NCBI RefSeq assembly: GCF_000168975.1
Contig: NZ_AAUW01000030.1
Span: 1-62,357 of the forward strand
Origin: Roseibium aggregatum IAM 12614
GTDB taxonomy: Bacteria > Pseudomonadota > Alphaproteobacteria > Rhizobiales > Stappiaceae
Length of the DNA: 62,357 nt
Reading direction: 5' to 3'
In this document: one piece after another, positions 44,362 through 53,965 of the stretch
Numbering within the stretch: the first letter of the stretch is position 1
Layout of the letters: each line of letters opens with the position of its first letter
Position numbers and translations under genes: made by a program
Notes under the pieces: generated by a model
The model's database searches: none
The model's input: only the letters and a program-made list of their open reading frames with translations
What the model was told of the DNA's origin: nothing

Positions 44362-47267
44362 GCCGGGGAGCTCCCGTCCAGGGCAAGCTCGAGCAGGCGC
44401 GCCACGTGAATGGCATTCCGCGAGGTGCCGTCATGAATCTGGTGGCGGCAGGAAGTTCCGTCGGCGACGACGATTGCCTCAGCGCTTTCTGCCCGGACAG
44501 CCGGGAACAGACTGATCTCGCCCATACGCCGTGATACCTCTTCCGTTTCAACTCCATAGCCGAATGATCCGGCCATGCCACAGCAACTTGTTTCAACCAT
44601 TTCAATACTCGTTTCCGGCAGAAGATCCAAGGTTTTCCGGATTGCGGGCACCACGTTGAAGGCCTTCTGGTGACAATGGCCGTGGAGCAGCACCTTCGGT
44701 GCGGGCGAGCGCAGGGACAGGTTGAACGTGCCGGTGTCGATTTCCTCCGCGATATATTCCTCGAACATGCGCGCCGCCCTTGCGACACGTGCAGCGTCAT
44801 CGCCGGGAAGCAGTGAGGGGATCTCGTCGCGCAGGGTCAGGAGGCAGCTCGGCTCAAGACCGACGATCCGGCGGCCGGCTTCCACATGAGGCAGCAGCGC
44901 CGATACCAGCCGCTTTGCCTCGGTTCTTGCGCGGTCGACCAGGCCGGCGGACAGGAACGTGCGGCCACAGCACAGCGGCCGGCCGGACTGCGGCTGGGCC
45001 AGGGTGACGGACCGGCCCCCCGCTTCCAGCACCTTCAGCGCAGCGCGCAGATTTTCCGGTTCGAAGTAACGGTTAAATGTATCGGCAAACAGCACGACGT
45101 CGGCATCGCCCGTTTGAGGTTTTACTTCTGCGTCGCGGATCGGCCGGGACGACCAGTGCGGCAGCTTGCGGTTGGCGGAAAAGCCGGTTGGCTTTTCCAG
45201 GAGCTTTGCCAGGCCGGGAACGGTATTGCGCATGTTGGCAAGCCAGGGAAGCCGTGAGGCGAGACCGGCATAATGCGGCAAATACCCCACCAGACGGTCG
45301 TGCAGCGAAATGCCTTTCTCTTCCGCTCTGGCGGCCAGGACTTCGATCTTCATCTTGGCCATGTCGACGCCAGTCGGGCATTCCCGCTTGCAGCCCTTGC
45401 ACGAAACGCAAAGCTTCAAGGTCTCCATCATTTCGTCGGACGTCAGAGCATCCGGGCCAAGCTGGCCGGAAAGGGCAAGCCGCAGCGAGTTGGCACGGCC
45501 ACGGGTCAGGTCGCGTTCGTTGCGGGTTGCGCGGTAGGACGGGCACATGGTCCCGCCGGCAAGCTTGCGGCACGCGCCATTGTTGTTGCACATCTCGACC
45601 GCGCCCTGGAAACCGCCGCCGGCACCCGGATAGGCCGACCAGTCGAAATGAGTCTTCAGTTCCTTGACCTTGTAGTCCGGCTTGAAGCGGAACAGGCTGC
45701 GGTCGTCCATCTTTGGCGCGTCAACGATCTTGCCGGGGTTGAAGCGCAGGTCCGGATCGAAGCTCCGCTTGACCTCCTTGAAGGCGGCCATGATCTGGGA
45801 ACCAAACATGCGTTCGTGAAACTCGGACCGGACGATGCCGTCGCCATGTTCTCCCGAATGTGAGCCCTTGTATTTTGCAACCAGTTCGAATGCATCCTCG
45901 GCGATGGCGCGCATGCGGCGGACATCGCTGTCAAGTTTCAGGTTCAGGACCGGCCGCACGTGCAGGCAGCCGACAGACGCATGGGCATACCAGGTGCCGC
46001 GGGTGCCGTGCTTTTCGAACACATCCGTCAGTTCACGGGTGTATTCGGCAAGGTCTTTCAGCTCAACGGCGCAATCCTCGACGAAGGAAACGGGTTTGCC
46101 CTCCTGTTTCATCGACATCATGATGTTGAGACCGGACTTGCGCACCTCGGCGATCTGGCCCTGAAGCTGCTGGTCGGTCACGGTCAGCACGCCGCCCCAG
46201 CCCTTGCCTTCGTTACTCCAGGCAAAGCCGAGATCGCCCATCCGTTCTTCCAGCAGGCGCAGCTTTTCAAGATTGGCGTCCTGCGAGCCTTCATCGAACT
46301 CGACAAGAAGCAGGGCGTCGGGCGTGCCTTGCACGAATTGCTCGATGGTGCTGCGGAACATGGGGATCTCGCGCGACAGCGCGATCATGGTCGAATCCAC
46401 CAGCTCGACCGACAGCGGTCCAAGTTCCACCAGATGCTGGGTCGCATCCATCGCCTGGTAGAAGGTGGGGAAGTGGCAGACGCCGAGCACCCGCTTGCCG
46501 ACAAGCGGCCACAGCTTCAGTTCGATCTTGGTGAAATAGGCGAGGGTGCCTTCTGACCCGACGAGGAGGTGGGCAAGGTTCGCTGGTTTGCCGTTCGGCA
46601 CAAGGGCATCGATGTTGTAGCCACCAACCCGCCGGGTGAGTTTGGGAATGCGCTCGTCGATCAGGTCGGCATGTTTCTCGCCGAGCGTGATGACGTCCCT
46701 TGCGATCCGGGAAAACGTGTCGTTGCCCGGAAAGTCCTCAAACACCGGTCCGAAGCGTGCGGTCGACCCGTCATGCAGGACAGCTTCGATCGACAGCACA
46801 TTGTCCCGCATCGTGCCATAGCGCAGGGACCGCCCGCCGCAAGAATTGTTCGCCGTCATTCCACCGATCGTCGCGCGCGAGGCGGTGGAGACGTCAACGG
46901 GAAACCAGAGGCCGTGCTGTTTGAGGGCGCGGTTCAAGTCGTCCAGCACGATGCCGGGTTCCACGATGCAGCGCCGGTTCTCGACATCCAGTTCCAGAAT
47001 GCGGTTGAAGTGCCGGGAATTGTCCAGGATCAGACCCGTGTTGACGGTCTGTCCGCACTGGGAGGTGCCGCCCCCGCGCCCGGTGATGGCAATGCCGGCT
47101 TCCCTGGCTGCATCAAGCGCAAGCTCGATGTCTTCCTTGCCACGGGGGATGGCCACCGCCCTGGGCATGATCTGGTAGAACGACGCGTCCGTCGCATAAC
47201 GTCCGCGCGTGAAGCGGTCGAAGTAGACCTCGCCCGAGAAGCCGTTTTTCAGGGCTTTTTCTAGCAC
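44358..47267 (-). CDS. YdiJ-type FAD/Fe-S dehydrogenase (D-2-hydroxyacid oxidising)
   Basis: 969 residues. The FAD_binding_4 domain has GRGGGTSQCGQ (about 63-72) and GGMTANNSCGG. The FAD-oxidase C-terminal domain includes HGDGIVRSEF (about 474). An Fe-S module has CVSCKGCKRECP (620-631), and two CCG motifs (about 766 and 895) are of the heterodisulfide-reductase type. E. coli YdiJ with this architecture oxidises D-2-hydroxyglutarate; D-lactate and glycolate oxidases are related. GTG 47267 with GGAGG five bases upstream is chosen over 47321. First gene of an operon with gntR; divergent from the aminotransferase and Tct genes. Confidence 0.88.
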   Translation of the reverse strand: MLEKALKNGFSGEVYFDRFTRGRYATDASFYQIMPRAVAIPRGKEDIELALDAAREAGIAITGRGGGTSQCGQTVNTGLILDNSRHFNRILELDVENRRCIVEPGIVLDDLNRALKQHGLWFPVDVSTASRATIGGMTANNSCGGRSLRYGTMRDNVLSIEAVLHDGSTARFGPVFEDFPGNDTFSRIARDVITLGEKHADLIDERIPKLTRRVGGYNIDALVPNGKPANLAHLLVGSEGTLAYFTKIELKLWPLVGKRVLGVCHFPTFYQAMDATQHLVELGPLSVELVDSTMIALSREIPMFRSTIEQFVQGTPDALLLVEFDEGSQDANLEKLRLLEERMGDLGFAWSNEGKGWGGVLTVTDQQLQGQIAEVRKSGLNIMMSMKQEGKPVSFVEDCAVELKDLAEYTRELTDVFEKHGTRGTWYAHASVGCLHVRPVLNLKLDSDVRRMRAIAEDAFELVAKYKGSHSGEHGDGIVRSEFHERMFGSQIMAAFKEVKRSFDPDLRFNPGKIVDAPKMDDRSLFRFKPDYKVKELKTHFDWSAYPGAGGGFQGAVEMCNNNGACRKLAGGTMCPSYRATRNERDLTRGRANSLRLALSGQLGPDALTSDEMMETLKLCVSCKGCKRECPTGVDMAKMKIEVLAARAEEKGISLHDRLVGYLPHYAGLASRLPWLANMRNTVPGLAKLLEKPTGFSANRKLPHWSSRPIRDAEVKPQTGDADVVLFADTFNRYFEPENLRAALKVLEAGGRSVTLAQPQSGRPLCCGRTFLSAGLVDRARTEAKRLVSALLPHVEAGRRIVGLEPSCLLTLRDEIPSLLPGDDAARVARAARMFEEYIAEEIDTGTFNLSLRSPAPKVLLHGHCHQKAFNVVPAIRKTLDLLPETSIEMVETSCCGMAGSFGYGVETEEVSRRMGEISLFPAVRAESAEAIVVADGTSCRHQIHDGTSRNAIHVARLLELALDGSSPA

Positions 47268-47310
47268 GTTTTCCTCCCGAAAGAATTCCTGTTGACACAC
47301 CGATACTCGA

Positions 47311-47361
47311 ATGTAATTCATAATGCAAAATTAAAAATGCAAAATACATAATTCAATTATG
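47311..47361. promoter_or_regulatory. AT-rich palindromes in the divergent promoter (GntR candidate sites)
   Basis: A perfect palindrome CATAATT-C-AATTATG spans 47347-47361. A direct repeat ATGCAAAAT occurs at 47323-47331 and 47337-47345, and ATGTAATTCATAATGC at 47311-47326 is related. All lie between the divergent dehydrogenase and aminotransferase genes. Confidence 0.55.
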
Positions 47362-47401
47362 CCGCCAAAATCGGGGGCGCACCACCAAGGGAGAGAACTG
47401 A

Positions 47402-48598
47402 ATGTCTCGAAAAGCCGGCCGACATTTTTTGCAGATTCCGGGGCCGAGTGCCGTGCCGGACAGGATTCTTCGGGCCATCTCCGCACAGACGATCGACCAC
47501 CGGGGTCCTGATTTCGCTCAGGTCGGGCTGGACGCGCTCAGCGGCATGAAAACGATCTTCAAGACAACCCAGGACGTCTTCATTTTTCCGGCGTCCGGAA
47601 CCGGCGCCTGGGAGGCGGCCCTGGTCAACACGCTGTCGGAGGGCGACCGGGTTCTGATGTATGAGACCGGCCACTTCGCAACGCTCTGGATGAAGATGGC
47701 AACACGCCTCGGCCTGAAGCCGGAATTTATCGAGGGCGACTGGCGCGGCGGGGCCGATCCGGACAGCATCGAGCAGCGGCTCCGGGCCGATACCGCTCAC
47801 GAGATCAAGGCGGTCTGCGTCGTTCACAACGAAACGTCGACCGGTTCGGTTTCACCGGTCGCGGCTGTTCGCCATGCCATCGATGCAGCCGGTCATCCGG
47901 CGCTGCTGATGGTCGACACCATTTCCGGCCTCGCCTCCATCGATTTCCGTTTCGACGATTGGGGTGTCGATGTTGCGGTATCGGGTTCGCAAAAGGGCCT
48001 GATGCTGCCGCCGGGGCTTTCCTTCAATGCCGCCAGCGCCAAAGCGATGGAGGTTGCCAAAACCGGCGGCATGCGCCGGTCCTATTGGGACTGGCATGAC
48101 ATGAAGGCCCTGAACGCGACCGGATACTTCCCCTACACCCCTGCCACCAACCTGCTTTATGGCCTGAACGAAGCCATCCGCATGTTGCACGAGGAAGGGC
48201 TCGACAACGTCTTTGCCCGCCATCAGCGGCATGGGGCGGCGACGCGCGCCGCGGTGCGCGCCTGGGGGCTGGAAGTTCTCTGCAAGCAGCAAGGCCAGGA
48301 AAGCGGTGTGCTGACGGCAGTGATGATGCCGAACGGACATAGCGCGGATGCCTTCCGCGCCACCGCGCTTTCGAATTTCGATATCTCGCTCGGGAACGGT
48401 TTGTCGAAAGTCGCCGATCGCGTGTTCCGCATCGGGCACCTGGGCGATTTCAACGATCTGATGCTGATCGGAACCTTGTCCGGCGTCGAACTGGGCCTGC
48501 GCAAGGCAGGCGTGCCCCACCGCTCGGGAGGCGTGGAGGTGGCGATGCAGTTTCTGGAGGCAGCCGGACAGGAACAGGAGGCCTCGCAGGTCGCATGA
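47402..48598 (+). CDS. Alanine/aspartate/serine-glyoxylate aminotransferase family protein
   Basis: 398 residues of PLP fold type I. PGPSAVPDRI at the N-terminus, FPASGTGAWEAALVN for phosphate binding, HNETSTGS, VDTISGLASIDF with the ring-nitrogen Asp, and SGSQKGLMLPPG with the Schiff-base Lys. This group makes glycine from glyoxylate using Ser, Ala or Asp as donor, and includes BhcA of the beta-hydroxyaspartate cycle; the bhcB, bhcC and bhcD genes are absent here. First gene of the plus-strand arm with tctCBA. GGGAGAG precedes the ATG. Confidence 0.82.
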   Translation: MSRKAGRHFLQIPGPSAVPDRILRAISAQTIDHRGPDFAQVGLDALSGMKTIFKTTQDVFIFPASGTGAWEAALVNTLSEGDRVLMYETGHFATLWMKMATRLGLKPEFIEGDWRGGADPDSIEQRLRADTAHEIKAVCVVHNETSTGSVSPVAAVRHAIDAAGHPALLMVDTISGLASIDFRFDDWGVDVAVSGSQKGLMLPPGLSFNAASAKAMEVAKTGGMRRSYWDWHDMKALNATGYFPYTPATNLLYGLNEAIRMLHEEGLDNVFARHQRHGAATRAAVRAWGLEVLCKQQGQESGVLTAVMMPNGHSADAFRATALSNFDISLGNGLSKVADRVFRIGHLGDFNDLMLIGTLSGVELGLRKAGVPHRSGGVEVAMQFLEAAGQEQEASQVA

Positions 48599-48701
48599 CG
48601 TGACGCTGTCTTGAGGGCAGCCATGCAGTCCGGGCGGAAAACTCTGCCCGGACAGGAGGAGCCAGGCTGGGGTTTCCAGCCGAAACTTAGGGAGGTTTGA
48701 A

Positions 48702-49667
48702 ATGTTTCCAATTCAGTCAATGCGTGCGGCCATGATGATGGCCGCAGTCGGATCCGTGCTTGCGGCAATGCCCGCACGGGCCGACGACTATCCGTCGCGC
48801 ACCGTCGAGGCGATCCATCAGTTCGGTCCGGGCGGAGGGACGGACCGCTTCATCCGCGCAATCGGCGAACCGTTCCAGGAGATCACCGGCCAGGCACTGG
48901 TTCCGATTTCGGTGCAAGGCGGAGGCGGTGTGCCGGCGGCGGTCACTTTCATGCAGCGTCCGAGCGACGGCTATAGCATGATGGCGGTTGGCCCGGAACA
49001 GGTGATCAATCATGTCCTTGGCCGGATGAATATCGACGAGCTTAGGCCGATTGCACGTATCCAGTACGACCAGGGTCTGTTTCTCGTCTCCAAGGACAGC
49101 CCGATCAAGTCCGTCGACGATCTGATCAAGACGGCGCGTGAAAATCCCGGTTCGCTCAAGGTTGCCGTCACCGGCACAGCGGGCTTCGACGATACGCTGG
49201 TCGGTCTCTGGAACATCAAGAGTGGAGCAGAACTGACCACGGTGCCGTTCTCCGCATCGGAAATGGTGTCGAACACGCTCGGCGGTCATGTCGACCTCAT
49301 GTACGAGGAATACGGCCCGGCACGGGGTCTGATCGAATCCGGAGATCTTCGGCCGCTCGTGCTTTTCTCTGAATTCCGCCTGCCGGTACTCGGCGACGTT
49401 CCGACCGCAACTGAACTGGGCTTTGATGTCAGCCTTGGCCGGTGGCGCGGTTTCGCCATGCATGCGTCCGATGACGAAGCCAATGCCAACACCATGTTCA
49501 GCATTCTCGACAGGGCGGCGGTCTCGGAAAGCTACAAGACCATCGAAACGCAAAGCGGTCTCCAGTTCCGTTCCAAGGTTCTCGGCCCGACCCAGTTCAA
49601 GGAGTTCATGGAGCACGAGGTGGAGATCTACACCGACGTGCTCAAGCAGCTCGGTTACGTCGAGTAG
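48702..49667 (+). CDS. Tripartite tricarboxylate transporter binding protein (TctC family)
   Basis: 321 residues. Signal peptide ending AAMPARA/DD, then YPSRTVEAIHQFGPGGGTDRFIRA, VQGGGGVPAAVTFMQRPSDGY and KVAVTGTAGFDDT, the standard TctC/Bug pattern for carboxylate-binding periplasmic proteins. It captures the substrate for TctAB encoded next. AGGGAGG precedes ATG 48702. Confidence 0.9.
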   Translation: MFPIQSMRAAMMMAAVGSVLAAMPARADDYPSRTVEAIHQFGPGGGTDRFIRAIGEPFQEITGQALVPISVQGGGGVPAAVTFMQRPSDGYSMMAVGPEQVINHVLGRMNIDELRPIARIQYDQGLFLVSKDSPIKSVDDLIKTARENPGSLKVAVTGTAGFDDTLVGLWNIKSGAELTTVPFSASEMVSNTLGGHVDLMYEEYGPARGLIESGDLRPLVLFSEFRLPVLGDVPTATELGFDVSLGRWRGFAMHASDDEANANTMFSILDRAAVSESYKTIETQSGLQFRSKVLGPTQFKEFMEHEVEIYTDVLKQLGYVE

Positions 49668-49739
49668 ACCGATCGCGATGACCGGTCCAGGAGATGTTCG
49701 GGGCCGGTTATTTGCAACTAGCCTTGGGAGGGGTCTGAA

Positions 49740-50246
49740 ATGCGTTCCAGAATTATGGAAATGGTCGTTGTATTCGCCATTCTGGTTTTAGCGGTCGCGA
49801 TGTGGTTCGTTGCCGACAAATTTCCGAACTCGATGAAATACGCGAAGATCGATTCCGACTACTGGCCGAAGCTGGTGTGCGGCGCTCTCGCGGTTGTGTC
49901 GTTCCTGCAGTTGCTGCAACAGGCCGTGGGGTTGCGAGCGAGTCTGCAGTCGGCCTCCGGAGGAACCCGGTCGTCCGTAGACCCGGCTTATGTGGTGCGT
50001 CTTGTTCTGATCGGCGGTCTCATCCTGGCCTATTTCTTTGCCCTGCAGTGGCTGGGCTTCGTCGTCGCGACCATGCTGTTCCTGTGGGCGGCATCCTTTG
50101 CCACGCCCTACAGCAACCTGACTGCGAAACTGCTGTTTTCACCCTTGTTCACGTTCGGTCTGTGCCTGTTCTTCACGCGCGGGCTGTCACTGCCGCTGCC
50201 GCGCGGCCAGGGTATCTTCTACGACCTCAGCCTGCTGCTTTACTAG
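49740..50246 (+). CDS. Tripartite tricarboxylate transporter small membrane subunit (TctB family)
   Basis: 168 residues with four membrane helices. After helix 1 comes FPNSMKYAKIDSDYWPKLVCGAL, the typical TctB loop; later AYFFALQWLGFVVATMLFLWA and LFTFGLCLFFTRGLSLPLPRG. It partners TctA. GGGAGGGG lies before the ATG. Confidence 0.88.
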   Translation: MRSRIMEMVVVFAILVLAVAMWFVADKFPNSMKYAKIDSDYWPKLVCGALAVVSFLQLLQQAVGLRASLQSASGGTRSSVDPAYVVRLVLIGGLILAYFFALQWLGFVVATMLFLWAASFATPYSNLTAKLLFSPLFTFGLCLFFTRGLSLPLPRGQGIFYDLSLLLY

Positions 50247-50375
50247 GAAACAGTCGCCGCCAGAAATCGACCGCAGGCTGAAAAGCCTCCAGATTTCAGC
50301 GTGTTGGAGCATCGTTTCTGCATTCAGCCGAATGCAGCCTGCTCCGGGCAGACCCATAAACGGAGCTTTCCGAAA

Positions 50376-51905
50376 ATGCTGGACTCTTACCTGTCCGCGC
50401 TCGGCTACATGGCCAGCAACCCTTTCACGTTCCTGCTCATCATCTTCAGTGTTGTGTGGGGCATCGCGTTCGGTTCCATCCCCGGTCTCACCGGGATCGT
50501 CGGTGTCGCGCTGCTCATCCCGTTCACGTTCGCCTTCGACCCGATCGAAGGACTGCTGCTGCTGGGCGGGGTGTATGTCGGCTCGACGTTCGGTGGATCC
50601 ATTTCCGCCATCTTGTTCAACACGCCAGGCTCACCCGAAGCGGCCTGCACTGCGCTGGATGGGTATCCGATGGCCCGCCAGGGACAGGCGGGCAAGGCGC
50701 TGGGCATCGCGTTGGCGGCATCGGCCATCGGCGGTATCTTCGGCACGGTGGTGCTGATGGTCGCGGCACCGCCGCTTGCCAGACTGGCGCTTGAATTCGG
50801 CCCGCCGGAGTATTTTGCGCTCGCTGTCCTCGGGATCACGGCCATTGCGTCCATCGGCCACGGTTCGGTACTGAAAGCGCTGATGGCCGGACTGCTCGGG
50901 CTGGGCGTTGCCACCATCGGTATCGACCCTCTGACGGGGATGCCCCGCTTCACCTTTGGCAGCATGATGCTTCTGACCGGTGTCGGCTTCGTGCCGGCAA
51001 TCATCGGCATCTTCGCACTTGCCGAGGTTCTGCAGCGGTTCGGGGAAGGCCCGCAAAAAGGCTATGTGATCGATGATGTTTCGACGGAACTGCCGACCAT
51101 AAGCGAATTCATCCAGACCCGGGTCACCTTGCTTCGCTCTTCCGTCATCGGCACGGTCATCGGCGCGCTGCCGGGTGTCGGGGCAACAACGGCGGCCTTC
51201 ATCTCCTATTCGGAAGCCTCGCGTTGGTCCAAGCATCCGGAAAAATTCGGCACCGGCGTTCCGGAAGGCATCGCGGCGCCGGAATCTGCCAACAATGCAG
51301 CCGTCGGCGGGTCGATGATCCCGCTGCTCGCTCTCGGTATCCCCGGTAGCGCCACCACCGCGGTTATGATCGGCGGTTTGACGATCCACGGCATCATCCC
51401 AGGTCCGCAGCTTATGCAGACAAATTCCGATTTGGTTTATTCGGTGTTCATCGGCATGATGCTGGCCAACCTGCTGATGCTGATCGTCGGCGTGCGCATG
51501 GCGCGTTATTTCGCCCTCGTGCTGAAGGCGCCTTACGCCCTTGTCGGCCCGGCCATCGTGGTTCTGTGCATGACAGGTGTCTACGCCCTCCAGAACAATG
51601 TGGTCGATCTCGCGGTCATGCTGGTCTTCGGCGTCGTCGGTTTCGCCATGCGCCGGTTCGGCTTTCCCGTTGCCAGTTTCATCATCGGTCTTGTGCTTGG
51701 CCCGATCGCCGAACTCAGCCTGCGCCAGGGCCTGATGCTGAGCGACTACGATGTCACCGCCTTTGTCACCCGCCCGATTGCCGGAACGTTGCTGCTCTTC
51801 AGTGCGGTTTCGCTGATCTACGGCCTTGCAGGCCAGTTCTTGCGCACGCGCCGCAAGCTGAACGGTGACACGGGGCCGGAGACGTCCGAAGAAGCAAAGG
51901 CCTAG
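50376..51905 (+). CDS. Tripartite tricarboxylate transporter large membrane subunit (TctA family)
   Basis: 509 residues, about twelve membrane helices. Conserved blocks are GSIPGLTGIVGVALLIPFTF, YVGSTFGGSISAILFNTPGSPEAACTALDGYPMARQGQAG and ALPGVGATTAAFISY. Ion-coupled (Na+ or H+) import of a di- or tricarboxylate is known for the family. ATG 50376 begins the first conserved residues; an earlier start at 50301 would add a non-membrane extension. It ends the operon. Confidence 0.92.
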   Translation: MLDSYLSALGYMASNPFTFLLIIFSVVWGIAFGSIPGLTGIVGVALLIPFTFAFDPIEGLLLLGGVYVGSTFGGSISAILFNTPGSPEAACTALDGYPMARQGQAGKALGIALAASAIGGIFGTVVLMVAAPPLARLALEFGPPEYFALAVLGITAIASIGHGSVLKALMAGLLGLGVATIGIDPLTGMPRFTFGSMMLLTGVGFVPAIIGIFALAEVLQRFGEGPQKGYVIDDVSTELPTISEFIQTRVTLLRSSVIGTVIGALPGVGATTAAFISYSEASRWSKHPEKFGTGVPEGIAAPESANNAAVGGSMIPLLALGIPGSATTAVMIGGLTIHGIIPGPQLMQTNSDLVYSVFIGMMLANLLMLIVGVRMARYFALVLKAPYALVGPAIVVLCMTGVYALQNNVVDLAVMLVFGVVGFAMRRFGFPVASFIIGLVLGPIAELSLRQGLMLSDYDVTAFVTRPIAGTLLLFSAVSLIYGLAGQFLRTRRKLNGDTGPETSEEAKA

Positions 51906-52022
51906 GTGGTTCATTGCCAACCGGGCTCATATCGTGACGTCCGGCATGATATCAAGCGGACTGCTTAAAATCGGGTGCGGCTGGAATGGAGGTGTTCTCC
52001 TACTCCTGACCACCGGCATCGC

Positions 52023-52328
52023 CTAAGCCTGAAACACGTCCGCCCATTCGGGGTGCTTGCGCCGCTGGGCATTCACGTAAGGACACAGCGGTACGATCTT
52101 CACCTGCTTGCGGCGGGCGTCGTCGACAAGCCGTTCCACCAGAGCCTTGCCGACTCCCATGCCGCGCATGCTGTCCGGCACGCCGGTGTGGTCGGCGATG
52201 ATGAGGTGCTCGTTGACGATGGAAAAGGTGAGCTCGGCGGGCTCAGTGATCCCGTCTACCCTGGCCTCATAGCGGCCCTTGCTGCCGTCCTGTTCCAGCG
52301 TGATCAAAGGGGAAGTTGTTTCGGGCAT
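52023..52328 (-). CDS. GNAT family N-acetyltransferase (small YjdJ-like)
   Basis: 101 residues, the compact Gcn5-like form. The acetyl-CoA loop is MRGMGVGKALVERLVDDAR and the end CPYVNAQRRKHPEWADVF is typical of this subfamily, which usually contains a single small domain. ATG 52328 has AGGAG eight bases upstream; the frame opens earlier at 52370 without support. Substrate unknown. Confidence 0.85.
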   Translation of the reverse strand: MPETTSPLITLEQDGSKGRYEARVDGITEPAELTFSIVNEHLIIADHTGVPDSMRGMGVGKALVERLVDDARRKQVKIVPLCPYVNAQRRKHPEWADVFQA

Positions 52329-52497
52329 TGTCGGTCTCCTGAATGGGATGAGAACGATTGCTCGGCTCATCTGTTCCGTTTCTTGGTCCTTGTGCGAAGA
52401 GGCGAATGCCGCTCCGGTCCTTCATCCCTCCCCATCAACGCAGGGCTCGGCACTGTCAGGAGCGGGAAGGGCGGGAATGATCCCGCCCCAACATGGT

Positions 52498-53202
52498 CTA
52501 GGCTGCCAGATCGAACAGCAGGAACTCGGCATTCTCACTGGCCGCCAGCGAGATCGCTCCAGCCTCAAGCAGGCCGAGACCGTCGCCGGCGGAAAGCGGC
52601 TGGTCGTTGACGCTGATCTTGCCTTTCACAAGTTGCAGCCAGACCTTCCGGCCGGGCCGGATGTCGAAGGCAAGGCTCTGGTCGGCAGACAGCAGCGACG
52701 CATAGAGATCGACGTCCTGGTGGATGGTGACGGACCCGTCCCGCCCGTCGCGCGATCCGATCAGGCGCAGGGCGTCGCGGCGGCCATCTTCCGGGAAAGC
52801 CTTCTGCTCGTAGCTCGGCGCAAGTCCTTCGGCCTCCGGTATGATCCAGATCTGCAGGAAGTGGACCGGATCCGTGTCCGAATGATTGTACTCGCTGTGA
52901 CGGACACCGGTGCCGGCACTCATGCGCTGCAGTTCACCCGGACGGATCACCGAACCGGTGCCGAGCGAATCCTTGTGTTCCAGACCGCCGGAAACGACGT
53001 AGGAGATGATCTCCATGTTCTGGTGCGGGTGTGTCGGGAAGCCCGCGCTGGGGGCAACACGGTCCTCGTTGATCACCCGCAAGGCACCGAAGCCGAGGTG
53101 GTTCGGATCGAAGTAGGAGCCGAAGGAAAAAGAGTGTTTGCTTTTCAGCCAGCCGAAATCGGCATCACCTCTGGCATCCGACGGACGCAGTATCTGGTTC
53201 AT
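52498..53202 (-). CDS. Pirin family protein (YhhW-like bicupin)
   Basis: 234 residues. Metal ligands lie in GFPTHPHQNMEIISYVVSGGLEHKD and the fold continues MSAGTGVRHSEYNHS and FLQIWIIPEAEGLAP. E. coli YhhW of this type degrades quercetin; other pirins act as redox sensors. Ribosome site GGAAAGGAT precedes the ATG. No operon partner. Confidence 0.9.
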   Translation of the reverse strand: MNQILRPSDARGDADFGWLKSKHSFSFGSYFDPNHLGFGALRVINEDRVAPSAGFPTHPHQNMEIISYVVSGGLEHKDSLGTGSVIRPGELQRMSAGTGVRHSEYNHSDTDPVHFLQIWIIPEAEGLAPSYEQKAFPEDGRRDALRLIGSRDGRDGSVTIHQDVDLYASLLSADQSLAFDIRPGRKVWLQLVKGKISVNDQPLSAGDGLGLLEAGAISLAASENAEFLLFDLAA

Positions 53203-53330
53203 GGATCAATCCTTTCCCAATCTCTGGCACGAAAAGGCTCGTGCGTTGTTGAGCTTTAGATTGCCATTGACCGGTCGTTTTACAATTCAGCCGAAACTGG
53301 ACAATTAGTCATCGATTTTTGAACAATAAC

Positions 53331-53897
53331 CTATTGAACCGCCTTGGGAGCTTCAGCTCGGGTGCGGTTGCGTTCGGCGATCTGTTTCGAAACGCCGCCA
53401 TTCACTGTTGTCGGCTTTCCCGCAGGGTCGAACGCAGACTTGAATGTGAAGGCTTCAGGTGTGGGGCCCGCGTCGCCCAGACGCTCGAAGCTCTCGACCG
53501 CTTCCACCCAGTCCGGCTGATGGCTTTCGGGCACCCACCACAATACGTAGGCAGGGTAGGCATGGTCGTCCCGCATGAACTCGGGGCCCTTCTTCAGGAT
53601 CGCGGCGTGTGGCCCGCGATAGACGGCAGCCAGCGCTGATTCCAGGTCTTGCCAAAGCGAGATGGTGGAAGGGGCCCAGCCGTCGCCATTGTCCTGCCAG
53701 TATTTTGGAAACACCTGCTCGCCCCAACTCTCCGGCCCCGGCTCGTCCTCGTAGCCGGATCGGGCAACGAACCCTTCGGCCCGTTCCATTGCCGCCCACA
53801 CAAAGGGTTCGGACTGATGGAAGGGGTCCACATCCGGGTGGTCTGACCGGGTACGGAATTGGCCGAATGTGTAGAGCGCAAGCCAGTGACCGCTCAT
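53331..53897 (-). CDS. DUF3291 protein
   Basis: 188 residues. HWLALYTFGQFR at the start, WQDLESALAAVYRGPHAAILKKG, AYVLWWVPESHQPDWVEAVESFERL and the end motif GPTPEAFTFKSAF match the DUF3291 dimeric alpha-beta barrel. Function unknown; the fold resembles monooxygenases such as those for antibiotic biosynthesis. The last about 35 residues extend beyond the family. Confidence 0.7.
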   Translation of the reverse strand: MSGHWLALYTFGQFRTRSDHPDVDPFHQSEPFVWAAMERAEGFVARSGYEDEPGPESWGEQVFPKYWQDNGDGWAPSTISLWQDLESALAAVYRGPHAAILKKGPEFMRDDHAYPAYVLWWVPESHQPDWVEAVESFERLGDAGPTPEAFTFKSAFDPAGKPTTVNGGVSKQIAERNRTRAEAPKAVQ

Positions 53898-53920
53898 GTT
53901 TCCTCGCTACCCGATGAAGC

Positions 53921-53965
53921 TGGGCCAATTGAACCTGGCCCGAATGAATATGGCCCGAATGAACC
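53921..53965. repeat. 15-bp tandem repeat, three copies
   Basis: TGGGCCAATTGAACC, TGGCCCGAATGAATA and TGGCCCGAATGAACC follow directly on one another. A degenerate fourth copy may follow. It lies in the otherwise empty 53898-54128 interval. Confidence 0.7.
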
